Shown: positions 1 through 9,516 of the stretch, one piece after another
Position numbering within the stretch: position 1 is the stretch's first letter
Layout of the letters: every line of letters starts with the position of its first letter
Made by a program: the position numbers and the translations under genes
Assembly (NCBI GenBank): GCA_950097015.1
Contig: CATNEN010000039.1
Span: 186,001 to 250,000 of the forward strand
Reading direction: 5' to 3'
DNA: 64,000 nucleotides
Source: Macrostomum hystrix
Taxonomy: Eukaryota > Platyhelminthes > Macrostomidae
Notes under the pieces: model-generated
The model's database searches: none
What the model was told of the DNA's origin: nothing
The model's input: only the letters and a program-made list of their open reading frames with translations

Positions 1-378
1 CCGACTGCTGCAACATCTGCGACCCAGCTGCTTCCTCAGCTGCTCGACTTCATCCGAGAGGAAACCGCTATGCAGACTGCCAAGGCTATGCTACCGATCG
101 TGGAGCCACTGCCTACGGCTACCACCGGTAGCGCGATTCGGACGACACCTGCCGTTATTGTAAAACGCCGCCCGGTCGACACATATGTTGCAGCAAGTTT
201 TTCCGCAGCACCGGAGTTTCTAACACGAAGGCGCCTGCGGCCTGTGGCTTCGGTGAATACGTCACAACCAGATGATGAATTGACAATCGCACAGGTCGAA
301 GCTTCTGACGCCAAGCTGGTGAGAATTGCCATTCTCATCCGAGTTGCCTACTTCATTTTAGGTTTTTCACCGAAATGA
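1..378 (+). pseudogene. Possible decayed retroelement gag fragment
   Basis: A reading frame is open from the window edge to the stop at 376-378. A second frame from about 135 to 274 reads CRYCKTPPGRHICC, which resembles a degenerate CCHC zinc knuckle of a retroelement Gag (C-x2-C, then G-x-H, then C). The two frames look like one ancestral frame broken by a shift near 130. No reverse transcriptase or LTR is seen next to it, and the left part lies outside the window. The zinc-knuckle reading is inference; a chance open frame is equally possible. Confidence 0.25.
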
Positions 379-379
379 A

Positions 380-1215
380 TTGCATTTCAAGACAGTCCAT
401 ATGTACGAGTATTATTATGTCCCTATTTGCATACCAGTAATAAACCAGAAGCCAGAAGCTGCAAGCATACGTAAATGTGGTAGGCACACGTTTCTGCATA
501 GTCACGATGTAACCAAGACATGTTTACCTTGGAGAGATGCATTATATTTTAAAACTAGCGAACGGGCGCTTTGGGTAAGCATTTGTTAAATAGATTAGTG
601 GGCAAAGTTGAAAAAAATTGGGACCTGTATTGAGTGTGAAATTAAAACACAGACAACCATTCATAAATATCAGGGAGGCAGCCAGACAAAGAGTTAATCT
701 ACTGAAATGAAGATAAGAACGTGAACGTAAAAAAGTGCAGGGAAGTGCATTAATTTTATTATTGAATAGATAAACAGGATAAAAACCGACTGACAGCGAA
801 AAAAATGAAAATAATATAACGCAAATTCTGGTTATGTTTAGAAAAAGAACGTACTGCAGTGCTTAATGCCGCTCTCTAGAACTGCTCTGCCTATCCATTA
901 AGCCAAAAAATGCAGGTGCAGAATCTAAACGACATGTGGGTCAGAAATCGTGTCTGCTGCAATCTTTCTTCCCATCAGTGTCAGGACTTGAGAAAAGCAT
1001 TTAGTGCTGCAATTCAAAATAATTTACCAGCTATACTGTGATCCCATTGTGGAATCTTGGTCAAGCTCAAAATATCATTAGTGCTCCTCGATCGATTACA
1101 GTGCTATGAGCTTAATTTTATTCTAAATTCAAATAGATTTATGGATCTCCGAATCCATTGAATCAATTAACTGATTTTATCATGGCATGAATGTTGGAAC
1201 CCATTTAACTCTCTT
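380..1215. other. Spacer, no gene seen
   Basis: AT-rich sequence without a convincing frame. On the minus strand around 870-905, GGCTTAATGGATAGG resembles a tRNA A-box (Pol III internal promoter), but no B-box follows at the right distance, so it is at most a SINE remnant. Confidence 0.5.
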
Positions 1216-1217
1216 GC

Positions 1218-1372
1218 AGGTCTCACAAAATCAGTCGCCTCGACTGTCGTCTGTCGTCAAGGGTTCGAATCCCGTTGCGACAGACAGCAACCGAAACTCT
1301 CGTGTGCTGGAGATAGTCAGACGGTTGGAGACCTGAAACCGGACAGTGGATTAGGAAAATAAAGCGAATAAA
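1218..1372 (+). mobile_element. 5'-truncated tRNA-derived SINE-like element
   Basis: GGGTTCGAATCCC at about 1260-1272 is an exact Pol III B-box/T-arm. The flanks do not fold into a full tRNA: the acceptor arm is unpaired and no A-box is present. The body continues for about 100 bp and ends in an A-rich tail (ggaaaataaagcgaataaaa). This fits a tRNA-derived SINE that lost its head. A decayed tRNA pseudogene is the alternative. Confidence 0.45.
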
Positions 1373-1379
1373 AACTTTC

Positions 1380-2440
1380 TTACTCACTCTAAGTATAGTA
1401 AATTTGCTATATTTTTCTACTGCATATTGGTGGCGTTTTGCCACTGATGCCAGCTGCACGATCGCTACTTCTCTTGCTACCAGTTTTCCTGTCGCATATA
1501 TTCTCTACTCAATAGTCCAATTGCGGGTTGAATTAGTGGCTGCACAAATCCTGCTTTATTTTACCGCCTGCCTGTTGTCGCCTGGGCCAAGGGCAGTTGG
1601 CTTTACATTTTGAGAGTTGTTGATTATAAGTGTGCAATAAACAGTTCAGGAATACTGAAAAACTACATCTGCTTGTTTTTGTCTGTACTCACTGGCCTCA
1701 ATTCGTTTCCTCCTTGCTGCGGCTGCTCAAATGCTCAGCGCTTTATTCTCCAGTCATTTTTCTGCTCTGTTACAATCTCTGTTGGTCTAACGAGTTTATT
1801 ATATTTTTATCCTATTTTGTACTTTTTTGTCTTGCGCTATCCGCTCTTTGTTCGTTTGCGTTTGCTACTCTCAAGTAGTGCAATTAAAATTAATTTTTAA
1901 GTGCCGGGTGGCATTCCCTGCTTTTAATCTCAGCTGCTAGTCGAACTAAAATTGATTTAGGATGCTAAAAACTTAAATACAAGTTTTTAAAAGTCATAAG
2001 CACTTCTATCTGCCCTGCTGCAGAGAAAAGATTTCTCTGGTGATCAGTTTTTGCTTAGTGGAAAGTAGTGTCTGGGATGATCAAATGTGTGACAAAGACA
2101 GTCTCGCGGCTTGCCGTAGTAGTTAATTACAATCTGCAATATTCTTAGCAAATGTACCGTTTCGTACGTTTGCTAGACTAAACAATTCAGCCTCAAGAAA
2201 ATCTAATCAAGCAGCTTTCAATTTCTTGTTTTTTGTTTTCGGTTAGTGTTAGAGTTGAGGTCAGTCTTCTCTTTCTGCCGATTAAATTTGACTGATAGGT
2301 GATAGGTGATTGGCTGATGCGGATATAACGATGGGAGTTATATACCATTAAACTCCTCCTTTTTTCTCTTCTACTAGTATGGGTTAGCAGAACCTCGCCG
2401 ACACTGCGGAGATAGGAGCACATCGTAATGCATGTAGATA
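1380..2440. other. Spacer, no gene seen
   Basis: Short hydrophobic frames occur on the plus strand at 1404-1900, but they overlap in two frames, lack splice context and show no family motif. I see no gene here. Confidence 0.5.
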
Positions 2441-2444
2441 CTAG

Positions 2445-3190
2445 AGGCCGGCTATCTCTTTGCATTGGGGAGGGGTTAACACAGCTGGGATAGGAGGATA
2501 CGCCGGCCTATCTCTTTGCATTGGCTGAACTTAGCACAGGCCTACACGTTTTCCCCTCCCCACTGAACACTAAAGGAGAAGAGGGTTAGTTCAACTCTGA
2601 CGCACTTGCACTGTGGGGGGATAGGCGGCAATGCAAAATTATAGGAAGGATGGCTGAGCCAATCAGGTTAGAGGGTGTGCGTTCTGCCCCACCTGCACTG
2701 GAGCGCAGGCCAGGTAAGATATTTTATTATTCTGCGGTGATATGGCTGTGACTCGCAAGTGGGAAAGCAGATAACAGTGGAAGATGGTCAGGTGCGCTGC
2801 AGAGAGTGGGCCTCACGCACACGGGCTTTTGGTTTCCTGGGGTGTTTGGGCGAAGCCCCCACATTGTTTACCAACTGAAAAACCCTTTTGTTGGTGAGAT
2901 ATTTTGGAGCGGTCGCAACCTTGGGAAAAGCCAAATATATTGGCGGGCCAGGTTAGAGGAGAGAATTGGATAGCGCTAATGAGTGACTCAGTTCAACTCT
3001 GCCGCACTTGCACTGCGGCGGATGAGCAGCAATGGAAAAATATTGTAAAGATTCTTGATTCTATTGATTCTATTTTAGAAGGGATTTTGCCATTGCTAAA
3101 AATCAATTCTGCGTGCCTAAGCGTGCAAGATAGCCAATTCTGTTGATTGCCATAGACATAATCAATCCTGCACGGTTGAGCGTTCAGGAT
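2445..3190. repeat. Block of short dispersed repeats
   Basis: GCCGGCCTATCTCTTTGCAT-like words occur at about 2449 and 2500. The string agttcaactctg-cgcacttgcact is present near 2590 and again near 2990. AATCAATTCTG/AATCAATCCTG words with adjoining GCGTGCAAGAT/GAGCGTTCAGGAT recur at 3100-3190. This looks like an internally repetitive non-autonomous element or old duplications. No terminal inverted repeat was identified. Confidence 0.4.
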
Positions 3191-3759
3191 TGGCAATCAG
3201 AATCAAAGCAGCACTCAGAATCAAATAATAATTTTTTTGATCTGAGCAGAGCTGGTCTATATCTCTTTAAATTGGCGTCGCTTAGCACTGGAGAAAATAA
3301 AGTGTGCTCAAGAGTCGGACGATGCTCAATATCCCGACTAATTAGGTTTTGTGGGGGAATAAACAAGGTGAGAGAGGGTGCAGCGGTCTTGCGGTTTTAA
3401 ATGTACATTCATGTGAGCCATGTGTTTACGCAACTCCATAGCCAGCACCGGCGCGCTTGCAGATAAGCCTCCGCCCCTGGACAAAGCAGGCGGTGTCTTT
3501 GAACTTCGTATACCTGGGGGTAGCTAAAGGTGTGCTAAAGCAAGAACTATTAGAAATCGCTGCGAAAACAAGCCAATAAAGTTGATCTGCGTGTGCCGGG
3601 ACTGAGACAGCAAACAATGACTGGGAGAATTTCATATAAATAAATGCAATTATTAAATTAAATATCTTACAAGCAAATTATTGAATTCGCGCCTAAATAA
3701 AGCTGGTGAATCTTGAGCAGCAAGCTAACGGGCTAATGCAAAAAGTTAAAGTCTAGAAC
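3191..3759. other. Spacer, no gene seen
   Basis: Mixed-composition sequence with only short frames. AATAAA-like words occur near 3295 and 3695, without a gene to assign them to. Confidence 0.4.
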
Positions 3760-4293
3760 ATGAAGGCTGCGACAAGGAATGCTACATTTGAAGTCTGCAC
3801 CACCTGCAACAAGTGCGTTCTTGGTGGAATAAAGGCAAAGCAGCACGCAAACTGTTCAACGACAAATTGGTTGGCATGCTGGCAATGCGGCATCGTGCAG
3901 CAACTGGTTGGCAGAGGGACAGCAAACCAATTTTTGAAGACTCATGCCAGCCATGCAATGCTAGCAAGGGGCGATGCGGGCAGCAAGGACTGCCGGCGAA
4001 TGATCATGCACGAGGCGCGAAAGCTGAGACAGAGGCATTCGGCAGCCAGTGGAGCTCTTAGCCAAGTCATCCGGGACGTCATCAGCGGCAGTGCCAACAG
4101 TTCTGGAGAGGAATTTCAACATCAGCCACTAAGGGTTCCTGAAATTCGTGGCAAAAGGATGGAGCTTTACGGCTCCAGTCCTATGCTGATTGAGGAGAGC
4201 TCCTTTAATGGTGAAGATGAGCAGCTTCAGGCTGACACGGCTGGTGGCGCACCGAGGGAAATCCACAACTCCAGCCCCGTGCTGATGGTGTAA
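3760..4293 (+). CDS. Unrecognised Cys/His-containing ORF, 177 aa
   Basis: An ATG-started frame of 177 residues. Residues 13-33 (CTTCNKCV then HANC) and about 41-69 (CWQCG then HASH) have spaced Cys/His pairs that could bind zinc. The second half is polar, with the near-repeated phrases GSSPMLIEE and NSSPVLMV. I do not recognise a family. It lies just left of a reversed LINE fragment and could be ORF1-like transposon debris or a host exon. A rival open frame (3813-4061) overlaps it, so coding status is uncertain. Confidence 0.3.
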   Translation: MKAATRNATFEVCTTCNKCVLGGIKAKQHANCSTTNWLACWQCGIVQQLVGRGTANQFLKTHASHAMLARGDAGSKDCRRMIMHEARKLRQRHSAASGALSQVIRDVISGSANSSGEEFQHQPLRVPEIRGKRMELYGSSPMLIEESSFNGEDEQLQADTAGGAPREIHNSSPVLMV

Positions 4294-4349
4294 GGCTCTG
4301 AATGTGCTGGCGAGCATGTAGATGCTGTCCCTGTCAATGATCTACCTGC

Positions 4350-4790
4350 TCAACCTTTCTTTCTTTTTTTTTCCACGGCGCGCCCGAGCCGGAGAACCGA
4401 TAAGGGCGGGGGCGCTAGAGTCGCCCCATACTGCGCAGGAGCTCGATGACCGCGGCCGGGTTCTCCATCAAGTTCTCGGCCGGGATTCCGCGTAGGGCAC
4501 GGTGGCGGTCGCCTCTTGGGCAATGGAGGACGACGTGTTCAACACTGTCCACCTCGCTGCAGTCGGGGCACAGTGGGGACTCGTCGACGCCGAGACGGTA
4601 GCGGGTTTTTCTGTCGATCATACTGGCGCCCGCGTGTAGTTGGTTGACCAGGACCTGTTGCTTCCGCGGCAGGCCCTGGGGCGGGCTCCAGAAAGGGCCG
4701 ACTGCTGTGGTATCCAGGTCGCGTCGGCAGCGTCGGGCGGCTGCTCTGGCTCTAGGAGACGACGTCCACGACGTGCCCCTGGAGAGGACT
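4350..4790 (-). mobile_element. 5'-truncated LINE, 3' end only, reversed
   Basis: The minus-strand frame ending at 4415 reads NQLHAGASM, then CPDCSEVDSVEH and CPRGDRH, then LLRSMGRL and stop. This matches, residue for residue in spacing, the C-terminus of the intact LINE protein next door (NQLRAGCSM, CRDCGNLDTEEH, CPRGDG, LLRRLGRL). Similarity extends upstream to about 4760-4790 and then stops, as expected of 5' truncation. An A-rich tail (aaaaaaaaagaaagaaa on the minus strand) follows the short 3' UTR at about 4355-4374, and the flank is GGTTGAGCAGGT. It is a diverged relative, not an identical copy. Confidence 0.8.
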
Positions 4791-7700
4791 AACGGTCTCC
4801 CCAACCACCGAGTCTGCGCAGACTCCGACATCGATAGTGAACTGATACAAGTGCTGCGTCTCCGTGGAGGCAACGCCAACGACAACCCCAGCGCCAAGCG
4901 TCCAAGGACCCGTCGGTCAGCACGCAAGCGCAGAGGGCGCGACCGGAGGTCTCAAGCAGAGCCGACTCAAGAGCTCCGCGCTCTTCAGTTCAATTCTAAC
5001 GGACTGAAGGCCCGCATGACGGAGCTGAGTCATTGGCTCGCGACACACCGCCCGGCCGTCGCCCTGATCCAGGAGACAAAGCTGGTCAAGGACGAGGATT
5101 TCACCCCTCCCGCGAACTACTGCGTCGCCGCTCGGGTCGACGGGATCCCGTACCTCAACGACGCTGAAAGTGTTAACCAGGATGCCCAGCCGCGTCTGGA
5201 TGGTGCTCAACCACGCGCGGCTGACGACCAGCCGGACACCTCCGACGATACCGGCGGACCGTCGATGCGCGTTGCTGGAAGGCTTGTGGCCAGAACTACG
5301 TGTCGCCTCCGGTTCCCAGACGACCGTAGCAACTGGTGCCGAGGCTGTCGCTCCCGCCGCACCGCTTGCTCCGAGCGGGACAACCCGTTCCCACATGCGC
5401 TAATTCAACCGCCAGACGGGGCCAAGCCCAGTGATGCGTTGGGGCGCAATAGGACGGCGTCGCCCCCGGCCGTTAACACCAAGAAACAAAAAAAGACGAC
5501 CGGCAGGGGCGGAGTCATCACCCTGGTGCGCCTCGACGTTCGGTACAGCAACCTTCCGCCTATCCCACAAGACCAGGACAAACTGGACGCTGCTGCTATC
5601 ACCATCCACCCCGTAGGCCGCGCGCCAGTCCAAATTGTCAACGTTTACGCGCCGCCTGCGAGTGCCCAGCGCCACGACAATTGGACACCGAACCTCGCAC
5701 TCCTCCCAACGAATGACACCACGGTGATCGGAGGGGACTTCAACGGCCATGGCAGCTGGGACGGCTGGGTCGATGAGGACGAGAGGGGCCACTCGATCGA
5801 ACACTGGTGCTCTGCTAACCATCTCCAAATTTGCAATGGTGCCGCACACACCCGCAGCAGCCCAAGCAGCGGCTCCCGCAGCTCCCCGGACCTGACGCTC
5901 GCCAGTGAGCGCCTGGCAGCGAACATCGCCAACGGCTGGAGGACGGAGCGTGATATGGGCAGCGACCACCTGCCAATCACGTTCCCGCTGACACGGTTAC
6001 GCCAATGCCGTGACACCCGCCGCCGTACCCGCTGGAGCTTTCGCAAAGCCCAATGGACCGCCTTCCAGCAGCACCTCGATGAACTCCAGGGCCCGCAAGC
6101 CTGGGGCAGCATCGAGCAGCGACACGCCGCGTTTTGCAGTGACATCCTTGAAGCAGCGGCCCTCGCGATACCCCGCGGCAGTCCTTCGAACCACAGGCCA
6201 CCTTTCTGGAACTCCAACTGCGAAAAAGCCCGAGACAACTGCAACCAGAAGCGGAAAGAAGCCGAAGCCATGCCAAATCCTCAGAGCTTAGCCGACTACA
6301 ACCGGGCCAGACACGAGGCGGGAAACACCATCCGCAAAGAACGCCGCGAATACCTCGAAGACCGGGCACAACACCTCACCGTCGGCAGCGACCTCTTCCA
6401 ATTTCTCCGCGCCACGCGAGGCGACAGGGCACCACAGCGCGGCAAGGTGGACATCGCCCGCACTGCGCCAGATGGGTCGGACCTTCGCCCAGCCCGTACC
6501 GATAAAGAAAAAGCGGACACCTTTTGCCAGCACTATGCCTCCGTCGCCAGAGTGCGCCGCCGCAAGACGGACGCTCCCGTCCGGGATGTCGCTAAGATGG
6601 CCCGCAAGAATCCGGTAACCACTGCTGTCCCCTTCTCCATGGCTGAACTCCACGCTGCCATCCGTCGCCTAAAATCAGGCAAGAGCCCAGGTCCTGACGG
6701 CATCCACAATGAGATGCTCAAGCGGCTCAGCACCCGGTTCGACCAACGTTTACTCGACCTAATCAATGCTACCTGGACTAACAAGCAATGTCCGCGCAGC
6801 TGGCGGCTGGCGACCATCATCCCGATCGCAAAAAAGGGGAAGGACCCGAAGCTTGTGGCCTCCTACAGGCCAGTGGCCCTCACGAGCTGCGTTGCTAAGT
6901 GTGCGGAGCGTATGGTGTTACAACGCCTGCAACATGAACTTGAATCTAAGGGCCTGCTCTCGCCGGCCCAAGCTGGGTTCCGCCGCGGACGTAGCACGGA
7001 GGAACAACTGGCGCGTGTCTGCCAAGACATTTTTGACGGCCTCGAGCGCTCCCCGGCCTTCCGGAGCATCCTCAGCTGCCAGGATTTCAAGAGCGCGTAC
7101 GAATCTGTCTGGAAAGAGGCCCTGACCTACAAGATGGTCCGGCTCGGCATCGATGCCAACACGATCAGCTGGACGGTCGCTTTCCTCGAAGATCGCAGAG
7201 CTACGGTGTGCTGGAACGGCACCATGAGCAGCCAACGCACTTTTCGGGAGGGTCTGCCACAAGGGTCGGTGCTGGCCCCGACCCTCTGGAACATCTTCGT
7301 CAACGATCTTGCCACAGACGTTACCGAGGCATCTCCCAACTGCGGAATAAGCCTGTACGCGGACGATTCGGCGCTCCTGGCCACACAACCATCCCTGCTC
7401 AAGTGTGCCGAGGTTCTCCAACCAGCTCTGGATGCCGTGACCAGCTGGTGCTCCCGCTGGAAGATCGAATTAAGTACCAACAAGTGCTGCTACTGCACGT
7501 TCACCCTTGCTCCGAATGAGGTCAATGGGAAGGTCCGGGTCCCGCTCCAGCTCGGCAATGAGCCTCTCAACTTCGACCCGAATCCCAGGTTCCTTGGCTT
7601 GGTTCTCGACGGCCAACTCAACTTCACGGCCCACGCTGCTGATGTCCGTAAGCGCATGAGCCAACGCCGCCGAGCCCTGGCTAGCCTCGCGAGCAGGAAG

Positions 7701-9101
7701 GCCTGTGCCTCCCAGAATGTCCTACGCACTGCCTACCTGGCGACCATCCGTGCCGTCGCCGACCATGGCTGCGGCATCTGGGGAGCGAGCGCCGCGCCGA
7801 GTACCAAATTGTTAATAGAGCAGCAGCAGAACGCTTGTGCGCGCATCATCACCGGATGCCCGCAGCTCACTCGCTCTACGAACCTCCTAGCCGCAGCGAA
7901 CCTACCGCCTTTTGGACACGTGATCCTTGAGCGCGCCGCACTCCTCCGCGAACGCGTCCTCCGCCTGCCAGACGACGTCCCGGCCCACGACTCCGCAGAG
8001 CGCATCACCCGCAGCAGGCTCCTCAATCGCGCTTTTGAAAGTGCCAATCGTCGCCAGGAACCGACCATCAATCCTCTGCTTCTAAATGACTATCGTCGTC
8101 CGTTCCGAGGTTGCTGGCGTCGCGTGGCTCTTGAGCTCACTGAGGCCGCCCATCTTGAGGCCCTTCCACGCGAGCCATACCCGCAGCCGACCCCCGAGAT
8201 CAACTGCCTGATGGACAATCCACGGATCCACTTCAACCTGGCGCTCACCGCTTTGTGCGCCCGCTATCTCCCGACGAGCATCCGACGCGACCGGGCGCTG
8301 AACTTCCTTGCCGATCTCCAACCGACGGACATCGACGTCTGGACCGACGGCTCCGTCAGGGACGGCACCTCGGATGCCTGGGGCGCCGCCGTTATCAACA
8401 CCCGCAGGTGGGGTACCATTATTGCCGCCCCTGCCGGCCGGGTTGCTTGCTCCTTCCAGGCAGAGATATGCGCGATACGGGCGGCCCTCGATTACATCAG
8501 ACAGCTGACGCTGGACCACGGGACGTCGATCCGCATCCATAGCGACTCGCTGGCGGCGCTGGCAGCCCTTGAGCACGGCCCCTGCGAGCAGCGCTCGGCT
8601 GATGGCAGCCTTTGCTGGGCAACGCTGAGCGCCTTTCAACACAGCTGCGAGTTTGTTTGGGTCCCGGCGCACTGCGACATCCCGGGAAATGAGTTGGCCG
8701 ACCGCTACGCTAATCGCGCCCGTCTGGAACGACAGCAGGACAGGCCCATCTCTTTCCAAGCTGCTAAGGCGGCCCTTCGCCGGGCGAGAGCCGCCCTTGA
8801 CCTCGAGGTGCTGGGGCCGTGCTGGCGCTCCACCCCCAAACACCTCAGCCGTACCGAGACGGTCGCCATCAACCAGCTCAGGGCGGGATGCTCGATGCTG
8901 GCCAATTCCACCCGCCATCGTCTCGGCCTCACTGAGGACCCGCTCTGCCGCGACTGTGGCAACCTCGATACTGAAGAGCACATTCTCTTCGAGTGCCCGC
9001 GCGGCGACGGTACCCGTGTTCGCTACGACAACTGGGACGAGGCCCTGCATTTATACCCTGAACAAGTCCTCGCCCTCCTGCGCAGACTGGGGCGCCTCTG
9101 A
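4644..9101 (+). CDS. LINE polyprotein: Ub-tail motif, EN, RT, RNase H, CCHC
   Basis: An uninterrupted frame of 1485 codons encoding the enzymes for target-primed reverse transcription. Residues 71-76 are LRLRGG, identical to the ubiquitin C-terminus, followed by a very basic linker. The EEP endonuclease spans about 112-450 with QFNSNGL, QETKL, VNVYAPP, GDFNGH (D365) and SDH (440-442); an extra 100-110 residues sit between QETKL and GRGGV. The RT spans about 650-960, with motif A aspartate D814 (DFKSAYES) and YADDS at 905-909. RNase H has WTDGS (D1235), QAEICAI, HSDS and ELAD. A C-x2-C-x8-H-x4-C finger starts at 1435. All catalytic residues are present and there is no stop or frameshift. No in-frame ATG precedes the endonuclease, and the first roughly 40 codons derive from antisense sequence of the neighbouring copy, so the true N-terminus is lost. 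Frames on the opposite strand are shadows. Confidence 0.9.
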   Translation: MTRTCCFRGRPWGGLQKGPTAVVSRSRRQRRAAALALGDDVHDVPLERTNGLPNHRVCADSDIDSELIQVLRLRGGNANDNPSAKRPRTRRSARKRRGRDRRSQAEPTQELRALQFNSNGLKARMTELSHWLATHRPAVALIQETKLVKDEDFTPPANYCVAARVDGIPYLNDAESVNQDAQPRLDGAQPRAADDQPDTSDDTGGPSMRVAGRLVARTTCRLRFPDDRSNWCRGCRSRRTACSERDNPFPHALIQPPDGAKPSDALGRNRTASPPAVNTKKQKKTTGRGGVITLVRLDVRYSNLPPIPQDQDKLDAAAITIHPVGRAPVQIVNVYAPPASAQRHDNWTPNLALLPTNDTTVIGGDFNGHGSWDGWVDEDERGHSIEHWCSANHLQICNGAAHTRSSPSSGSRSSPDLTLASERLAANIANGWRTERDMGSDHLPITFPLTRLRQCRDTRRRTRWSFRKAQWTAFQQHLDELQGPQAWGSIEQRHAAFCSDILEAAALAIPRGSPSNHRPPFWNSNCEKARDNCNQKRKEAEAMPNPQSLADYNRARHEAGNTIRKERREYLEDRAQHLTVGSDLFQFLRATRGDRAPQRGKVDIARTAPDGSDLRPARTDKEKADTFCQHYASVARVRRRKTDAPVRDVAKMARKNPVTTAVPFSMAELHAAIRRLKSGKSPGPDGIHNEMLKRLSTRFDQRLLDLINATWTNKQCPRSWRLATIIPIAKKGKDPKLVASYRPVALTSCVAKCAERMVLQRLQHELESKGLLSPAQAGFRRGRSTEEQLARVCQDIFDGLERSPAFRSILSCQDFKSAYESVWKEALTYKMVRLGIDANTISWTVAFLEDRRATVCWNGTMSSQRTFREGLPQGSVLAPTLWNIFVNDLATDVTEASPNCGISLYADDSALLATQPSLLKCAEVLQPALDAVTSWCSRWKIELSTNKCCYCTFTLAPNEVNGKVRVPLQLGNEPLNFDPNPRFLGLVLDGQLNFTAHAADVRKRMSQRRRALASLASRKACASQNVLRTAYLATIRAVADHGCGIWGASAAPSTKLLIEQQQNACARIITGCPQLTRSTNLLAAANLPPFGHVILERAALLRERVLRLPDDVPAHDSAERITRSRLLNRAFESANRRQEPTINPLLLNDYRRPFRGCWRRVALELTEAAHLEALPREPYPQPTPEINCLMDNPRIHFNLALTALCARYLPTSIRRDRALNFLADLQPTDIDVWTDGSVRDGTSDAWGAAVINTRRWGTIIAAPAGRVACSFQAEICAIRAALDYIRQLTLDHGTSIRIHSDSLAALAALEHGPCEQRSADGSLCWATLSAFQHSCEFVWVPAHCDIPGNELADRYANRARLERQQDRPISFQAAKAALRRARAALDLEVLGPCWRSTPKHLSRTETVAINQLRAGCSMLANSTRHRLGLTEDPLCRDCGNLDTEEHILFECPRGDGTRVRYDNWDEALHLYPEQVLALLRRLGRL

Positions 9102-9182
9102 GCGCTCCTCCTCCTCGCTGCCTGTAGCAGCTTTGGGGACGGTGGATTCAGAAGAAGAAGAAGAAGAAGAAGCAGCAGTAGC
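4764..9182 (+). mobile_element. Near-complete R1/I/Jockey-type LINE
   Basis: A GC-rich non-LTR retrotransposon carrying endonuclease, reverse transcriptase, RNase H and a terminal CCHC finger in one frame. Its left edge is set at about 4764, where similarity to a second 5' end (9211 onward) begins. The sequence to the left belongs to the reversed LINE fragment. The 3' UTR is short and ends in a (GAA)n run at 9150-9176. The next bases, AGGTTGAGCAGG, are also found after the tail of the reversed copy. The upstream part of the element, including any ORF1, is missing. Confidence 0.85.
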
Positions 9183-9516
9183 AGGTTGAGCAGGGGGGGA
9201 CCGGGCCGACCCGGTGCGTGAGTATACCATCATACCCACGCGGCAAGTGACTCCCTCCACGAGGGGCCCCTGGACGGCACACCACCGTTGCCGACGAAAT
9301 GTCACACCCTTCAGGGATACTGCGCAAAACGAGGAGATCGACCAGGACGCGTCCGAGGAGCTGAACCTTGTGATGCGTCTCAGGGGCGGGGACGCCACGG
9401 CTGGTGAGCCGAAAACGTCCAGCCGCCCGAGAAGACAGCACAGAAGGGTTAAGAGACCCGGCCCAGAGCTCCTGGTCCTGCAGCTTAACTGTACAATACA
9501 ATATAATTACAAATAA
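9183..9516 (+). mobile_element. 5' fragment of a second LINE copy
   Basis: The frame from about 9190 to 9516 reads LNLVMRLRGG at 9361-9390, then a basic linker, then LLVLQLNC, which corresponds to the endonuclease start (LRALQFNSNGL) of the intact copy. Similarity stops at about 9505, where AT-rich unrelated DNA begins. The copy is therefore 3'-truncated, the opposite of ordinary LINE 5' truncation, implying a deletion or recombination. It sits head-to-tail behind the intact element, separated only by its GAA tail. Its protein differs strongly from the first copy outside the RLRGG and endonuclease start, so the shared motif is not explained by a recent duplication. Confidence 0.7.

Noticed and set aside
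1255..1290. Functional tRNA gene at the GGTTCGAATCC box
   Set aside because: No A-box, D-arm or anticodon arm, and the acceptor stem does not pair.
4644..4763. N-terminal codons of the LINE frame as genuine protein
   Set aside because: The frame begins at a TTG, has no ATG, and the first ~120 bp are antisense to the reversed LINE fragment, so they are a junction artefact.
8082..9050. Long antisense frame (322 codons) opposite the LINE protein, and others at 5400-6271
   Set aside because: Shadow frames of a GC-rich coding sequence; no motif, and the sense frame has every catalytic residue.
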